Positions 54,509 to 63,053 of a stretch of 64,000 nt of DNA are shown one piece after another (within the stretch, counting starts at the first letter, position 1; every line of letters starts with the position of its first letter). The stretch comes from DAHUYF01 sp035945115 (GTDB lineage Bacteria; Pseudomonadota; Alphaproteobacteria; ATCC43930; CGMCC-115725). A model generated the notes under the pieces. That model did no database searches. It worked only from the letters and a program-made list of their open reading frames with translations, and was not told where the DNA came from. The DNA is taken from contig DASZAN010000168.1 in NCBI GenBank assembly GCA_035945115.1, positions 11,461 to 75,460 of the forward strand, given 5' to 3'. The position numbers and the translations under genes were made by a program.

Positions 54509-55959
54509 AAGAGCGAACCCTGATCGGGATTGGAGGACTTCTTGCCGCGCGGCGTCGGCGGCCGTCTCGCCGCTTCGTCGGCGACGACGCGGAGCTTGCC
54601 GTCGTGGAAGACGAGCGTCAGCGAGTCGCCCGCCTTGATGCCTTGCACCGTGTCGAGAATCCGACCGGAGGCGTCGCGCACGAGCACATAGCCTTTGGCG
54701 AGAATCTGCTCGACCGCCTGGCGATAGCTATCGAGGCGGCCGGCGAGATTGTCGAGCCGGTGCCGCTGATGGTCGATGAGGCGCCGCAGGCATTGCTGGA
54801 GCCGCGGCGCCGCATCCTCGAGCCGCTCGCGCGCGCGCGTAAGCTGAGTCTCGAGGAGCCGCCGGCTTAATCGGCCGCCGGCCACCTCGAGCTGATGGCG
54901 CCGCATCGCCAGCATCTGCGCGAAGCCCACGACGAGGCGCTCGGCGCGGTCGTCGAGCCGCTGGCGCGCGCCGTCGAGAATGCTGCGGGGATCGGGAAGG
55001 CCGCGACCGAGGCCCTCGACGCGAGTCCGCCGCTCGGCGAGGAAGCGCGACATGCCGCGGCGGAGTCGCAGGCGCTTGGCATCGAGCTCGGTCACGAGGT
55101 CGAGCCGCACCGGCACCGCCATCTCCGCCGCGGCGGTCGGCGTCGGGGCGCGGCGGTCGCTCGCGTAGTCGATGAGCGTGGTGTCGGTCTCGTGCCCAAC
55201 CGCGGAGATGAGCGGGATCGCCGAGGCCGCGGCGGCGCGCACCACGATCTCCTCGTTGAAGGCCATCAAATCCTCGAGGCTGCCGCCGCCGCGGGCGACG
55301 ATGAGGAGATCGGGCCGCGGCAGACGGCCGCCGGGCTGAAGCGCGTTGAAGCCGGCGATCGCCGCCGCCACCTGCTCGGCCGCCCCCTCCCCCTGCACCG
55401 CCACCGGCCAGAGGAGGACGCGGCGCGGGAAGCGGTCCTCGAGGCGATGGAGGATGTCGCGAATGACCGCACCCGAAGGCGAAGTGACGACGCCGATGAC
55501 GTCCGGCAGGAAAGGCAGCTTCTTCTTGCGCTCCTCGGCGAAGAGACCTTCGGCGGCAAGGCGCTTCCGCCGATCCTCGAGCATCTTGAGGAGCGCGCCG
55601 ATGCCGGCGAGCTCCATCGAGTCGACCACGAGCTGATACTTGGAGCGCCCGGGATATGTCGTGATGCGGCCGGTGCACACCACCTCCATGCCGTCCTCGG
55701 GCTTGACGCTGAGGCGGAGCGCCGTGCCGCGCCAGCACACGGCGTCGAGGACGGCGTCCGTGTCCTTGAGCGCGAAATAGCAATGGCCGGAGCTGTGCCG
55801 CTTGAAGCCGGAGATCTCGCCGCGCACGCGCACATAGGAAAAGCGTTCCTCGATGCTGCGCCGAAGCGCAGCCGAGAGCTCGCTCACGGTATAGGCGGGC
55901 AAGTTGGCGCGAGCGGACGAGTCGGCGAGAGGAGGCGGCGAGTAAGGGCTTCCCGTCAT
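54505..55959 (-). CDS. xseA: Exodeoxyribonuclease VII large subunit
   Basis: A 484-residue XseA. The N-terminal OB fold (YTVSELSAALRRSIEERFSYVRVRGEISGFKRHSSGHCYFALKD) is followed by the catalytic region with GVVTSPSGAVIRDILHRLEDRFP, LLIVARGGGSLEDLMAFNEE and SAVGHETDTTLIDYASDRRAPTPTAAAE, then a long coiled coil and a C-terminal domain ending in basic residues. Digests single-stranded DNA with XseB, whose gene is not here. Divergent from purD across a 203-base gap that shows no clear element beyond AT-richer TATCAT near the xseA start. Confidence 0.96.
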   Translation of the reverse strand: MTGSPYSPPPLADSSARANLPAYTVSELSAALRRSIEERFSYVRVRGEISGFKRHSSGHCYFALKDTDAVLDAVCWRGTALRLSVKPEDGMEVVCTGRITTYPGRSKYQLVVDSMELAGIGALLKMLEDRRKRLAAEGLFAEERKKKLPFLPDVIGVVTSPSGAVIRDILHRLEDRFPRRVLLWPVAVQGEGAAEQVAAAIAGFNALQPGGRLPRPDLLIVARGGGSLEDLMAFNEEIVVRAAAASAIPLISAVGHETDTTLIDYASDRRAPTPTAAAEMAVPVRLDLVTELDAKRLRLRRGMSRFLAERRTRVEGLGRGLPDPRSILDGARQRLDDRAERLVVGFAQMLAMRRHQLEVAGGRLSRRLLETQLTRARERLEDAAPRLQQCLRRLIDHQRHRLDNLAGRLDSYRQAVEQILAKGYVLVRDASGRILDTVQGIKAGDSLTLVFHDGKLRVVADEAARRPPTPRGKKSSNPDQGSLL

Positions 55960-56162
55960 TCCCCGCTATGATACAAGAGCGCCCGGGCACGGGGAAACCG
56001 TTGGCAAAAGCGAAGACTGCGAAAAGAGATGGAGATATGGGGATGAGTGGAGAAGGAGGGGAGCCAGTCCGAAAGCGCGATGAGGATCGCTCGAATCACC
56101 GCCGCATGGTGAGCTCCCTTCATCCCGTTCCATCCCCCTAATCCCCGTTTCCGGAGAGGCAC

Positions 56163-57443
56163 ATGCGAGTTCTGGTGGTCGGGTCGGGTGGGCGCGAGCA
56201 TGCGTTGTGCTGGAAGCTCGCGGCATCGCCGCTGTGCGATGCGCTTTTTTGCGCGCCCGGCAATCCAGGCATCGCCGATGACGCGACCTGCGTGCCCGTC
56301 GCTGCCAGCGATCTCGGCGGCATTCTCGATCTCTGCCGGCGCGAGCGCATCGACTTCGTGGTCGTGGGACCGGAGGCACCGCTCGTCGCCGGGCTTGCCG
56401 ACCGCTTGGAGGCGGCGGGCATCCGCACCTTCGGGCCGAGTGCCCAAGCGGCGATGCTCGAGGGCTCCAAAGGTTTCATGAAAGATCTCTCCGCCAAGTA
56501 CGGCATCCCCACCGCCTCTTACACCCGCTTCCGCGACGTCGAGGCGGCCAAGGACTTCGTGCGCCGCCGCGGCGCGCCCATCGTGGTGAAGGCCGACGGG
56601 CTCGCCGCCGGCAAAGGCGTGACGGTGGCGATGACGGCGGCGGAAGCCTTCGCCGCGATCGATGCGGCGATGCTCGAACGACGCTTCGGCAACGCCGGCG
56701 CCGAGCTCGTCATCGAGGAATATCTCGAAGGCGAAGAGGCGAGCTTCCTCGCGCTCGTCGATGGTCGGAACGCGGTGCCGCTTGCGAGCGCCCAGGACCA
56801 CAAGCGCGCCGGCGAGGGCGACACCGGCCCCAACACCGGCGGCATGGGCGCCTATTCGCCGGCGCCCTGCGTCACGCCGGAGATCGAGCAAGAGGTGATG
56901 GCGACGATCATGCTGCCGACGGTGCGCGGCATGGCGGCGGAAGGCCGGCCTTTCCGGGGCGTGCTCTATGCCGGGCTCATGCTGACGGCGAGCGGGCCCA
57001 AGCTCATCGAATACAATGTCCGCTTCGGCGATCCCGAATGTCAGGTGCTGCTGCCGCGGCTCATGAGCGACCTCTTGCCGGCGCTGGTTGCGGCGCGCGA
57101 CGGCGTCCTCGACGAGTTCGATCTGCGCTGGTACGAGGAGGCCTCGGTCTGCGTCGTGCTCGCGGCCAAGGGCTATCCCGGCGAGCCCGTCAGAGGAACG
57201 GAGATCAAGGGCCTCGCCGAGGCCGCCAAAGGCGATCCCGCCGTCACCATCTTCCATGCCGGCACGAAGCGCGCCGGCGAGCGTCTCCTGGCCGATGGCG
57301 GGCGCGTGCTCAATGTGGTGGCGCTGGGCCCAGACGTGGCGGCGGCGCGGGCCAAGGCCTATGCGGCGATCGACCGCATCCAATGGCCCGAGGGCTTCTG
57401 CCGCCGCGACATCGGCTGGCGCGCGCTCGCACGCAAGACCTAA
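56163..57443 (+). CDS. purD: Phosphoribosylamine-glycine ligase (GAR synthetase)
   Basis: A 426-residue ATP-grasp enzyme of purine synthesis. MRVLVVGSGGREHALCWKL opens the N-domain; PIVVKADGLAAGKGVTVAMT and LVIEEYLEGEEASFLALVDG form the ATP-grasp; QDHKRAGEGDTGPNTGGMGAYSPAP is the PurD signature; GVLYAGLMLTASGPKLIEYNVRFGDPECQVLLPRL supplies magnesium ligands. Normal length. The common divergent xseA/purD pair is conserved in this class. Confidence 0.97.
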   Translation: MRVLVVGSGGREHALCWKLAASPLCDALFCAPGNPGIADDATCVPVAASDLGGILDLCRRERIDFVVVGPEAPLVAGLADRLEAAGIRTFGPSAQAAMLEGSKGFMKDLSAKYGIPTASYTRFRDVEAAKDFVRRRGAPIVVKADGLAAGKGVTVAMTAAEAFAAIDAAMLERRFGNAGAELVIEEYLEGEEASFLALVDGRNAVPLASAQDHKRAGEGDTGPNTGGMGAYSPAPCVTPEIEQEVMATIMLPTVRGMAAEGRPFRGVLYAGLMLTASGPKLIEYNVRFGDPECQVLLPRLMSDLLPALVAARDGVLDEFDLRWYEEASVCVVLAAKGYPGEPVRGTEIKGLAEAAKGDPAVTIFHAGTKRAGERLLADGGRVLNVVALGPDVAAARAKAYAAIDRIQWPEGFCRRDIGWRALARKT

Positions 57444-57447
57444 ACGC

Positions 57448-58347
57448 TCACTCCGCCGGGGAAAGCGCCGCGCGCGCTATTGGCGCGGCGAGGCGCTGCT
57501 CGATCTGCGCTGCCACGACAATGGCAACCGCCGCAACGAGCGCCCCCGCGAAGACATCGACGAGATAGTGCCCGCCTTCGCTGGGGATCGAGAGCAGCAT
57601 CAGCCCGTTCACGACGGCGCCGATCGCCAGCGCCAGGCGATGTTCCCGCAGCGCCGCGACGAAGAGCACGGCGAGCGTGGTGTGGAAGGACGGGAAGGTG
57701 ATGAGCCCCTCCATGCGCGACAAGGAGATCTCGCGCATGGTGCCGCTCCGGAGCGCGGTGAAGTCGGGCATATGGACGGCGGGAATGAGATCGGTCACGG
57801 CGTAGTGCACCCAGGCGCTCGCGGCGGGCAACAAGGCCGAGAGCGGCACGATGACGGCGAGCGATAGCATCAATTCCCAAATCAAGCGGCTGTTGCGTTC
57901 CGCTTGGCCGCTGAGTGCGAGGTAAATGGGGATGAGCGCCAATTGCGGCGTGGCGCTCACATAAGCGAGCTGCAGCACGAGCGCGACGGTCGGCCGCTCG
58001 TGAACCCAGGTGAACCACTGAGGCCAATCGAAGCCGGTGGCGCGGTCGGCCGCCGCCAAGGCGTCGTCGACGAGCGGCGCGGCGCTTGCGGTGATGAGAT
58101 AGCTGGCGGTGCCGATGGCGGCGAAGAAGGCCATCAACTGCGCCGCCGTCTGCGCCAGATCGGCGAGGCGCTCGCGCGGCCGCCAGTGCGTATAGGTGAG
58201 GCCAAGCGCGAAGAGCGTCAGCAGCGCGGCACCCAGCTTCAGCACACCGTTTGCCTCGAGGTGCATGCCAGTGAGGCGCAATCCCACGGCATCGGCCGCG
58301 GTAACCGCGAGAATGATGAGCCAGCGCACCCCGATACTCAGCGACAC
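57448..58347 (-). CDS. PAP2-superfamily membrane protein (inositolphosphorylceramide synthase-like subgroup)
   Basis: A 299-residue integral membrane protein of the PAP2_3 type. The phosphatase motifs C2 and C3 are ITFPSFHTTLAVLF and SIPSEGGHYLVDVFAG, with His residues for a phospho-enzyme mechanism; six or more helices. Related eukaryotic proteins (AUR1) transfer phosphoinositol to ceramide; bacterial members are mostly uncharacterised lipid phosphatases or phosphotransferases. Converges on purD with a four-base gap. Substrate unknown. Confidence 0.88.
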   Translation of the reverse strand: MSLSIGVRWLIILAVTAADAVGLRLTGMHLEANGVLKLGAALLTLFALGLTYTHWRPRERLADLAQTAAQLMAFFAAIGTASYLITASAAPLVDDALAAADRATGFDWPQWFTWVHERPTVALVLQLAYVSATPQLALIPIYLALSGQAERNSRLIWELMLSLAVIVPLSALLPAASAWVHYAVTDLIPAVHMPDFTALRSGTMREISLSRMEGLITFPSFHTTLAVLFVAALREHRLALAIGAVVNGLMLLSIPSEGGHYLVDVFAGALVAAVAIVVAAQIEQRLAAPIARAALSPAE

Positions 58348-58443
58348 CGCAGCTCGCTCCGCCCAGAGGAGGCGAAAGAAGAGCCCAGATGGGTTGAGCA
58401 GCGGTTAAGCCCGAGCCGAAGCCGGCGGGATTTGCCCGGGATT

Positions 58444-58914
58444 TTAGCGGTCGCTGCCGCGTTTTTCCGCGAAGAACAGGCGCAGCAGCTCGCTCGCCCG
58501 GCGTTCCTCGATGCCGCCATAGACCTCGGGCCGGTGATGGCATGTCGCCTGGGCGAAGAAGCGCGGGCCATGTTCGACGGCGCCGCCCTTGGGGTCGTTG
58601 GCGCCGAAATAGAGCCGGCGGATGCGGGCAAAGGAGAGGGCGGCGGCGCACATGGCGCAAGGCTCGAGCGTGACGTAGAGGTCGCAATCCTCAAGCCGCG
58701 GCCGGCCGCGCAGGGCGGCGGCAGCGCGGAGCACCAGCATCTCGGCATGCGCGGTGGGATCGGCGAGCTCCTCGCTGCGGTTGCCGGACTGCGCCAGCAC
58801 GGCGCCCGTCGTGCCATCGACCAGCACCGCGCCCACCGGCACCTCGCCGCGCGCCGCCGCCCGCTCGGCTTCGGCCAGCGCAATCGTCATGAAATCGCTG
58901 CGCGCGCCGCTCAC
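58444..58914 (-). CDS. tadA: tRNA(adenine34) deaminase
   Basis: A 156-residue TadA that converts A34 to inosine in tRNA-Arg. The zinc/catalytic motifs are HAEMLVLRAAAA and PCAMCAAAL, and the Arg-rich C-terminal region GGIEERRASELLRLFFAEKR is typical. I take the GTG at 58914, which overlaps the thioesterase stop (GTGA) and yields the usual DFMTIALAEAERAA helix; an ATG at 58890 would cut into it. The 96 bases between it and the PAP2 gene show nothing. Confidence 0.94.
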   Translation of the reverse strand: MSGARSDFMTIALAEAERAAARGEVPVGAVLVDGTTGAVLAQSGNRSEELADPTAHAEMLVLRAAAALRGRPRLEDCDLYVTLEPCAMCAAALSFARIRRLYFGANDPKGGAVEHGPRFFAQATCHHRPEVYGGIEERRASELLRLFFAEKRGSDR

Positions 58915-59333
58915 GCGGGCTCCGACGGCGCGAAGCGGGCGCGCAGCGCGTCCGGCACGGGAATGGGACGGCGGGTCGAGAGGCGGATGAAGATGCCGGT
59001 CTGCTCGGCGCGCGCATGGACGGCATCGCCAACCACGAATTCCGCCGCCACATGCCAGCGGACGCGCGCCATCCGCGTCACCCACATCCGCCCCTTCACT
59101 GGATCGTGGATGGTGACGGGACGCTCGTAGTCGATTCGGGTTTCGAGGAGGATCGGCGCCGCGTCCTCCGCCAAAGCGCGGGCGATGGGATAGGCTTCCT
59201 CCAGCATGGCGAGACGCAAATCCTCGAGCCAGCGGATATAGACGATGTTGCTGACGACGCCGGCGAAATCGATGTCGTAGGTGCGCACGGGCAGCACGCG
59301 CTCGATGCTGTTTTTGGTGACAAAAGACGACAA
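58911..59333 (-). CDS. YbgC/FadM-type acyl-CoA thioesterase
   Basis: About 140 residues of the hotdog-fold 4HBT family. VRTYDIDFAGVVSNIVYIRWLEDLRLAML carries the catalytic Asp and the following helix; ETRIDYERPVTIHDPVKGRMWVTRMARVRWHVAAEF is the core sheet. The frame opens with a TTG at 59333 without a ribosome site; a GTG about 13 codons later (LPVRTYD) is an equally good start. Coupled to tadA. Substrate chain length unknown. Confidence 0.88.
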   Translation of the reverse strand: MSSFVTKNSIERVLPVRTYDIDFAGVVSNIVYIRWLEDLRLAMLEEAYPIARALAEDAAPILLETRIDYERPVTIHDPVKGRMWVTRMARVRWHVAAEFVVGDAVHARAEQTGIFIRLSTRRPIPVPDALRARFAPSEPA

Positions 59334-59389
59334 AATTTTCGTTTCCCTCGTCTGGGCCCCGCCCTAGGATCGCCGCCAAGGTAGAGAGC

Positions 59390-60106
59390 ATGGCACAACC
59401 GGTCATCGGCCTCACGCTCGATCGCGAGCCGCCCGGCGGCTATTCCAAGACCCATCACTGGTATGCGCTCCGCGAGAACTACTGCACGGCGGTGGTGGCG
59501 GCGGGCGGCTTGCCGGTGCTGTTGCCGCACGAGCCCACTGAGGCCGAGGCCTATCTCGCGCTCATCGACGGGCTCATCGTGACGGGGGGCGCCTTCGATG
59601 TCGACCCCGCGCTCTTCGGTGCCGCGACGCGGCACGCGAGCGTCACCACCAAGGACCGCCGCACCCAATTCGAGCTCGCCGTGACGCGCGGTGCGGTCGG
59701 GGCGGACAAGCCGGTCTTCGGCATTTGCGGCGGCCAGCAGCTCCTCAATGTCGCCTTGGGCGGCACGCTCATCCAGCACATCCCCGATGAGGTGGAGAAT
59801 GCGCTCGCGCACGAGCAGGTCAATCCCCGCACCGAGGCGGGTCACACCGTCCGCGTAATGCCGGGCACGCGCCTCCACCAGATCACCGGCGCCGCGGAAC
59901 TGCCAGTCAACAGCGCGCATCATCAGGCGGTGAAGGAGCTGGCGCCCGGCCTCGTCGTCGACGCGGTGGCGCCCGACGGCGTAATCGAAGGGATTGAGGA
60001 TCCGCGCCGGCGCTTCCTCATCGGCGTGCAGTGGCACCCTGAGTATGGCATCAGCGAGGGCGACAAGCGCCTCTTTGCCGCCTTCATCGAGGCGTGCCGG
60101 CGCTGA
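59390..60106 (+). CDS. Class I glutamine amidotransferase-like gamma-glutamyl hydrolase (C26/PuuD-like)
   Basis: A 238-residue peptidase C26 protein. PVIGLTLDREPPGGYSKTHHWYALRENYCTAVVAAGG, the nucleophile Cys in FGICGGQQLLNVALGGTLIQHI, the NSAHHQAV segment and the His-Glu pair in IGVQWHPEY make a complete catalytic triad. PuuD-like enzymes split gamma-glutamyl-GABA in putrescine breakdown; no other puu gene is present, so the substrate stays open. Divergent from the thioesterase gene. Confidence 0.9.
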   Translation: MAQPVIGLTLDREPPGGYSKTHHWYALRENYCTAVVAAGGLPVLLPHEPTEAEAYLALIDGLIVTGGAFDVDPALFGAATRHASVTTKDRRTQFELAVTRGAVGADKPVFGICGGQQLLNVALGGTLIQHIPDEVENALAHEQVNPRTEAGHTVRVMPGTRLHQITGAAELPVNSAHHQAVKELAPGLVVDAVAPDGVIEGIEDPRRRFLIGVQWHPEYGISEGDKRLFAAFIEACRR

Positions 60107-60108
60107 GG

Positions 60109-60900
60109 ATGACCGCCGCCGCAGCCGAGAAGCCCCAAAAGGGAGAGCGCATCGCCAAGCGGCTGGCGCGCGCCGGCCTCTGCTCGCGCCGCGACGCCGA
60201 GCGTTGGATCGCCGAGGGACGCGTCAGCGTCGACGGCAAGGTGCTCGAGAGTCCCGCGCTCGATGTCAGCGACGCCAGCGACATCCGCGTCGACGGCAAG
60301 CCGATCCCGGCGCCGGCACCGGCTCGCCTCTGGCGCTATCACAAGCCCGCAGGCCTCGTCACCACGCACAAGGACGAGCGCGGCAGGCCAACCGTGTTCG
60401 AGCGCCTGCCGCCCGACTTGCCGCGGCTCATCTCGGTGGGGCGCCTCGATCTCAATTCCGAGGGCTTGCTCCTTCTCACCAATGACGGCGATCTGGCGCG
60501 CGAACTCGAGCTGCCGGCGCGCGGCTGGCTGCGCCGCTATCGCGTCCGCGTCCATGGTGCCGTCGATCCCGCGCGCTTGGCGACGCTCGAGAAGGGTCTC
60601 ACCATCGACGGCGTCGCCTATGGCCCGATCCGCGCCCAGCTCGATCGCGCGCAGGAGAGCAGCAACGCCTGGCTCACGGTGAGCCTGCGCGAAGGCAAGA
60701 ACCGCGAGGTGCGCCGCGTCATGGAGCATCTCGGCCTCGGCGTGACGCGCCTCATCCGCATCGCCTACGGCCCCTTTCAGCTGGGCGAGCTCGCGCGCGG
60801 TCAGGTGGAGGAGGTGCCGCGCCGCGTGTTGCGCGAGCAGCTGGGCGCGAGCCCCGCGCTCAAGAAGACATCCCGTGCGCATCATCGCCGGCAAGCATAA
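60109..60900 (+). CDS. Ribosomal large-subunit pseudouridine synthase, RluB/RsuA type
   Basis: A 263-residue RsuA-family pseudouridine synthase. An S4 RNA-binding domain (ERIAKRLARAGLCSRRDAERWIAEGRVSVDGK) precedes the catalytic domain, whose aspartate is in SVGRLDLNSEGLLLLTNDG; LREGKNREVRRVMEHLGLGVTRLIRIAYGPFQLG is the RluB/RluE/RsuA signature. The S4 domain and length favour RluB (23S U2605). The start at 60109, two bases after the previous stop, is the best but weakly supported. Overlaps rsmD by 26 bases. Confidence 0.93.
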   Translation: MTAAAAEKPQKGERIAKRLARAGLCSRRDAERWIAEGRVSVDGKVLESPALDVSDASDIRVDGKPIPAPAPARLWRYHKPAGLVTTHKDERGRPTVFERLPPDLPRLISVGRLDLNSEGLLLLTNDGDLARELELPARGWLRRYRVRVHGAVDPARLATLEKGLTIDGVAYGPIRAQLDRAQESSNAWLTVSLREGKNREVRRVMEHLGLGVTRLIRIAYGPFQLGELARGQVEEVPRRVLREQLGASPALKKTSRAHHRRQA

Positions 60901-61441
60901 GGGCCGCACGCTCACCGCGCCCGAGGGCGTCGCGGTCCGCCCCACCAGCGACCGCGCCCGCGAAGCGCTCTTCGATATTTTGGCGCACGGCCGCTTCGGC
61001 GAGGCGCCCGTGTTCCTCGATGCGATCGTGCTCGACGCCTTTGCCGGCACCGGCGCGTTGGGCCTCGAGGCGCTCTCGCGCGGCGCCGCGCACGCGACCT
61101 TCATCGAGAACGACCGCGCCGCGCTGGCGGCGTTGCGCGCCAACATCGCGGCACTCCGCGAGGAGAAGAACGCCGCAATTCTGCCGGCGGAAGCGCTTCA
61201 TCCGCCGCGCGCCGGCCGTGCCGCCACCCTTGCCTTCCTCGATCCGCCCTATGGCGAGGACCTCGCCGCGCCGGTGCTCGCCGCCCTCGCCGCGGCCGGT
61301 TGGTTCGCGCCGGAGGCGCTGGTGGTGGTCGAGATGGCGGCGCGGCAGGACCTCGTGGTGCCAGCGGGATTGACGTTGCTCGAGGAGCGCCGCTATGGCG
61401 CGGCGCGGCTGGTGTTCTTGCGATTTAATTCATTGATTTAA
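60875..61441 (+). CDS. rsmD: 16S rRNA m2G966 methyltransferase
   Basis: A 188-residue RsmD. MRIIAGKHKGRTL and RPTSDRAREALFDIL open it, the SAM loop is DAFAGTGALGLEALSRGA, and the catalytic FLDPPYGED is intact. Starts at a GTG (60875) inside the pseudouridine synthase gene; the pair rluB-rsmD is common in alphaproteobacteria. Ends 55 bases before the TetR gene, whose promoter lies in that gap. Confidence 0.95.
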   Translation: MRIIAGKHKGRTLTAPEGVAVRPTSDRAREALFDILAHGRFGEAPVFLDAIVLDAFAGTGALGLEALSRGAAHATFIENDRAALAALRANIAALREEKNAAILPAEALHPPRAGRAATLAFLDPPYGEDLAAPVLAALAAAGWFAPEALVVVEMAARQDLVVPAGLTLLEERRYGAARLVFLRFNSLI

Positions 61442-61459
61442 CAGCGCAAAACTTTTTAG

Positions 61460-61489
61460 TTGACATCGATACCGACCGGTTGGTATCAT
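61460..61489 (+). promoter_or_regulatory. Sigma-70-like promoter of the TetR gene
   Basis: TTGACA at 61460-61465 and TATCAT at 61484-61489 are separated by 18 bases, a good consensus pair in an AT-richer pocket of otherwise GC-rich sequence. The expected transcription start is six to eight bases after the -10, at about 61495-61497, that is at or next to the ATG of the TetR gene. Confidence 0.75.
61468..61487. promoter_or_regulatory. TetR-family operator inside the promoter spacer
   Basis: GATACCGACCGGTTGGTATC is a 20-base palindrome with a single mismatched pair, of the ATACCGACCGGT type often bound by TetR-family repressors. It fills the -35/-10 spacer and runs into the -10, so bound repressor would block RNA polymerase. 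Its place directly before the TetR gene points to autorepression, which would also cover the downstream VOC gene. Confidence 0.75.
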
Positions 61490-61496
61490 TGCGCCT

Positions 61497-62120
61497 ATGA
61501 ACGCCGCACAGACCAAGGCCGACGCCCGCACCCGCCTTCTCGACGCGGCGCTCCATGTGATCCGCGCGCAGGGCTATGCGGCAACCAGCGTCGACGATAT
61601 TTGCCGGACGGCGGGGCTGACCAAAGGCGCCTTCTTCCACTACTTCAAGAGCAAGGAGGAGTTGGCGGTCGCTGCAGCCGCGCATTTCTCCGAAATGGCG
61701 GTGCGGCTTTTCGGCGAAGCCCCCTATCGCACGCTCGCGGATCCGCTCGACCGGTTGCTCGGCTACATCGATTTTCGCAGCGCCATTCTTGACGGACCCA
61801 TTCCCGAGTTTACGTGTCTCCTCGGCACCATGGTGCAGGAGGCCTACGACACGCATCCGGCGATCCAACGCGCCTGCGACACCTACCTCGGCGTCAACAT
61901 CGCCGATGTCGCCAAGGATGTTGAAGCGGCGAAAGCAGTCTATGCCCCCACGGCGGAATGGGGCGCCGAGAGCCTCGCGGCCTACACGCAGGCGGTGCTG
62001 CAAGGTGCCTTCGTCCTCGCCAAAGCCAAGGGCGGCCCCGAGATCGCGCGCGAATGCGTTACGCATCTCCGCCGCTACGTCGAGCAACTCTTCGATCGGC
62101 CCACCAGCAAAAGGGAGTGA
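61497..62120 (+). CDS. TetR/AcrR family transcriptional repressor
   Basis: A 207-residue TetR regulator. The helix-turn-helix is RTRLLDAALHVIRAQGYAATSVDDICRTAGLTKGAFFHYFKSKEEL; the C-terminal ligand domain (ILDGPIPEFTCLLGTMVQEAYDTHPAIQRAC onwards) is of the type seen in regulators of electrophile or aldehyde responses, but the inducer cannot be read. There is no ribosome site before the ATG and the predicted transcript begins almost at the ATG, suggesting a leaderless message. The VOC gene follows immediately. Confidence 0.93.
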   Translation: MNAAQTKADARTRLLDAALHVIRAQGYAATSVDDICRTAGLTKGAFFHYFKSKEELAVAAAAHFSEMAVRLFGEAPYRTLADPLDRLLGYIDFRSAILDGPIPEFTCLLGTMVQEAYDTHPAIQRACDTYLGVNIADVAKDVEAAKAVYAPTAEWGAESLAAYTQAVLQGAFVLAKAKGGPEIARECVTHLRRYVEQLFDRPTSKRE

Positions 62121-62125
62121 TGACC

Positions 62126-62902
62126 ATGCCGGCACCACGCGGAAAGTTCGTCTGGTACGACGTCATGACCACCGACACCAAGGCGGCGGCCAAGTTCTAT
62201 AGCGACGTCATCGGCTGGAAGGCGCAGGAGCATCCCATGGCCGATGGCGGCACCTACACGGTCTTCAGCAATGGACCCGTGATGGTGGCCGGGCTGATGG
62301 CGATCCCCGAGCCGATGCGCGCCGAGGGCATGCCGCCTTGCTGGTCCGGCTACATCTCGAGCGATGACGTCGATGCCGACGCCAAGCGCGTCGCGGCGGC
62401 AGGCGGCACGATCCAGCGCCCGCCCACCGACATCCCGAATGTCGGCCGCTTCGCCGTCGCGACCGATCCCGGCGGCGCCGTGTTCCTCCTTTTCAAGCCG
62501 AACACGACGGAGGAGCCGAAGCCTGTCGCCCCCATGACGCCCGGCCACATCGGCTGGCACGAGCTCATCGCCGGCGACCTCGAGCGCGAGTTTTCCTTCT
62601 ATTCGCGGCTCTTCGGCTGGACCAAGGACCGCGCGCACGAGATGGGACCGATGGGCACCTATCAAACCTTCGCCACGGGCGGCGCGCCCTCTGGCGGCAT
62701 GATGAAGGCCTGCGCGCAAGCGCCGCATCCCGGCTGGACCTACTACATCGCCGTCGAGAGCGTGGCGCGGGCCGCCGACCGCGCCATGACGCGCGGCGCC
62801 TCGGTGCTGAGCGGTCCGCTGGAAGTCCCCGGCGGCGTCTGGATCGTGCAAGCGCGCGACCCCCAAGGCGCTCACTTTGCGATGGTCAGCGCACAGAAGT
62901 AA
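62126..62902 (+). CDS. Two-domain VOC (glyoxalase/bleomycin-resistance) family protein
   Basis: A 258-residue protein with two VOC domains: GKFVWYDVMTTDTKAAAKFYSDVIGWKAQE (1) and GHIGWHELIAGDLEREFSFYSRLFGWTKDR (2), each ending in a GGAVFLLFKP or GAHFAMV strand. It resembles the tandem-VOC proteins of actinomycetes and proteobacteria with unknown substrates; some VOC enzymes break down methylglyoxal or inactivate drugs. The start at 62126 has AAGGGAG eight bases upstream; an ATG at 62120 is too close. Co-transcribed with the TetR gene. Confidence 0.9.
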   Translation: MPAPRGKFVWYDVMTTDTKAAAKFYSDVIGWKAQEHPMADGGTYTVFSNGPVMVAGLMAIPEPMRAEGMPPCWSGYISSDDVDADAKRVAAAGGTIQRPPTDIPNVGRFAVATDPGGAVFLLFKPNTTEEPKPVAPMTPGHIGWHELIAGDLEREFSFYSRLFGWTKDRAHEMGPMGTYQTFATGGAPSGGMMKACAQAPHPGWTYYIAVESVARAADRAMTRGASVLSGPLEVPGGVWIVQARDPQGAHFAMVSAQK

Positions 62903-62922
62903 GCGTCGGATGCGGGAGCTAA

Positions 62923-63018
62923 CCCCCCACCCCAACCCTCCCCCTCAAGGGGGGAGGGGGTTTCTCTTCCACTACATTTTGCGCCTCCCCCCTTGAGGGG
63001 GAGGGTTGGGAGGGGGGA
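62923..63018. repeat. Palindromic G/C-run repeat, copy 3
   Basis: A 96-base element between the VOC and DUF899 genes. The left arm CCCCCCACCCCAACCCTCC and right arm GAGGGTTGGGAGGGGGG are inverted copies, each linked to a CCCCCTCAAGGGGGG-type hairpin, with a less symmetric middle (about 62961-62985). Nearly the same arms as 26884-26982 (one or two base changes), so the two belong to one family. The right arm carries four G-runs on the plus strand. Confidence 0.87.
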
Positions 63019-63053
63019 AGGCACGCGCGAATGCCAGCGAGAAGGAGTCCCTC

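Noticed and set aside
55956..57383. 475-codon minus-strand frame opposite purD
   Set aside because: purD is complete and conserved; the antisense product is Arg/His/Gly-rich with no motif.
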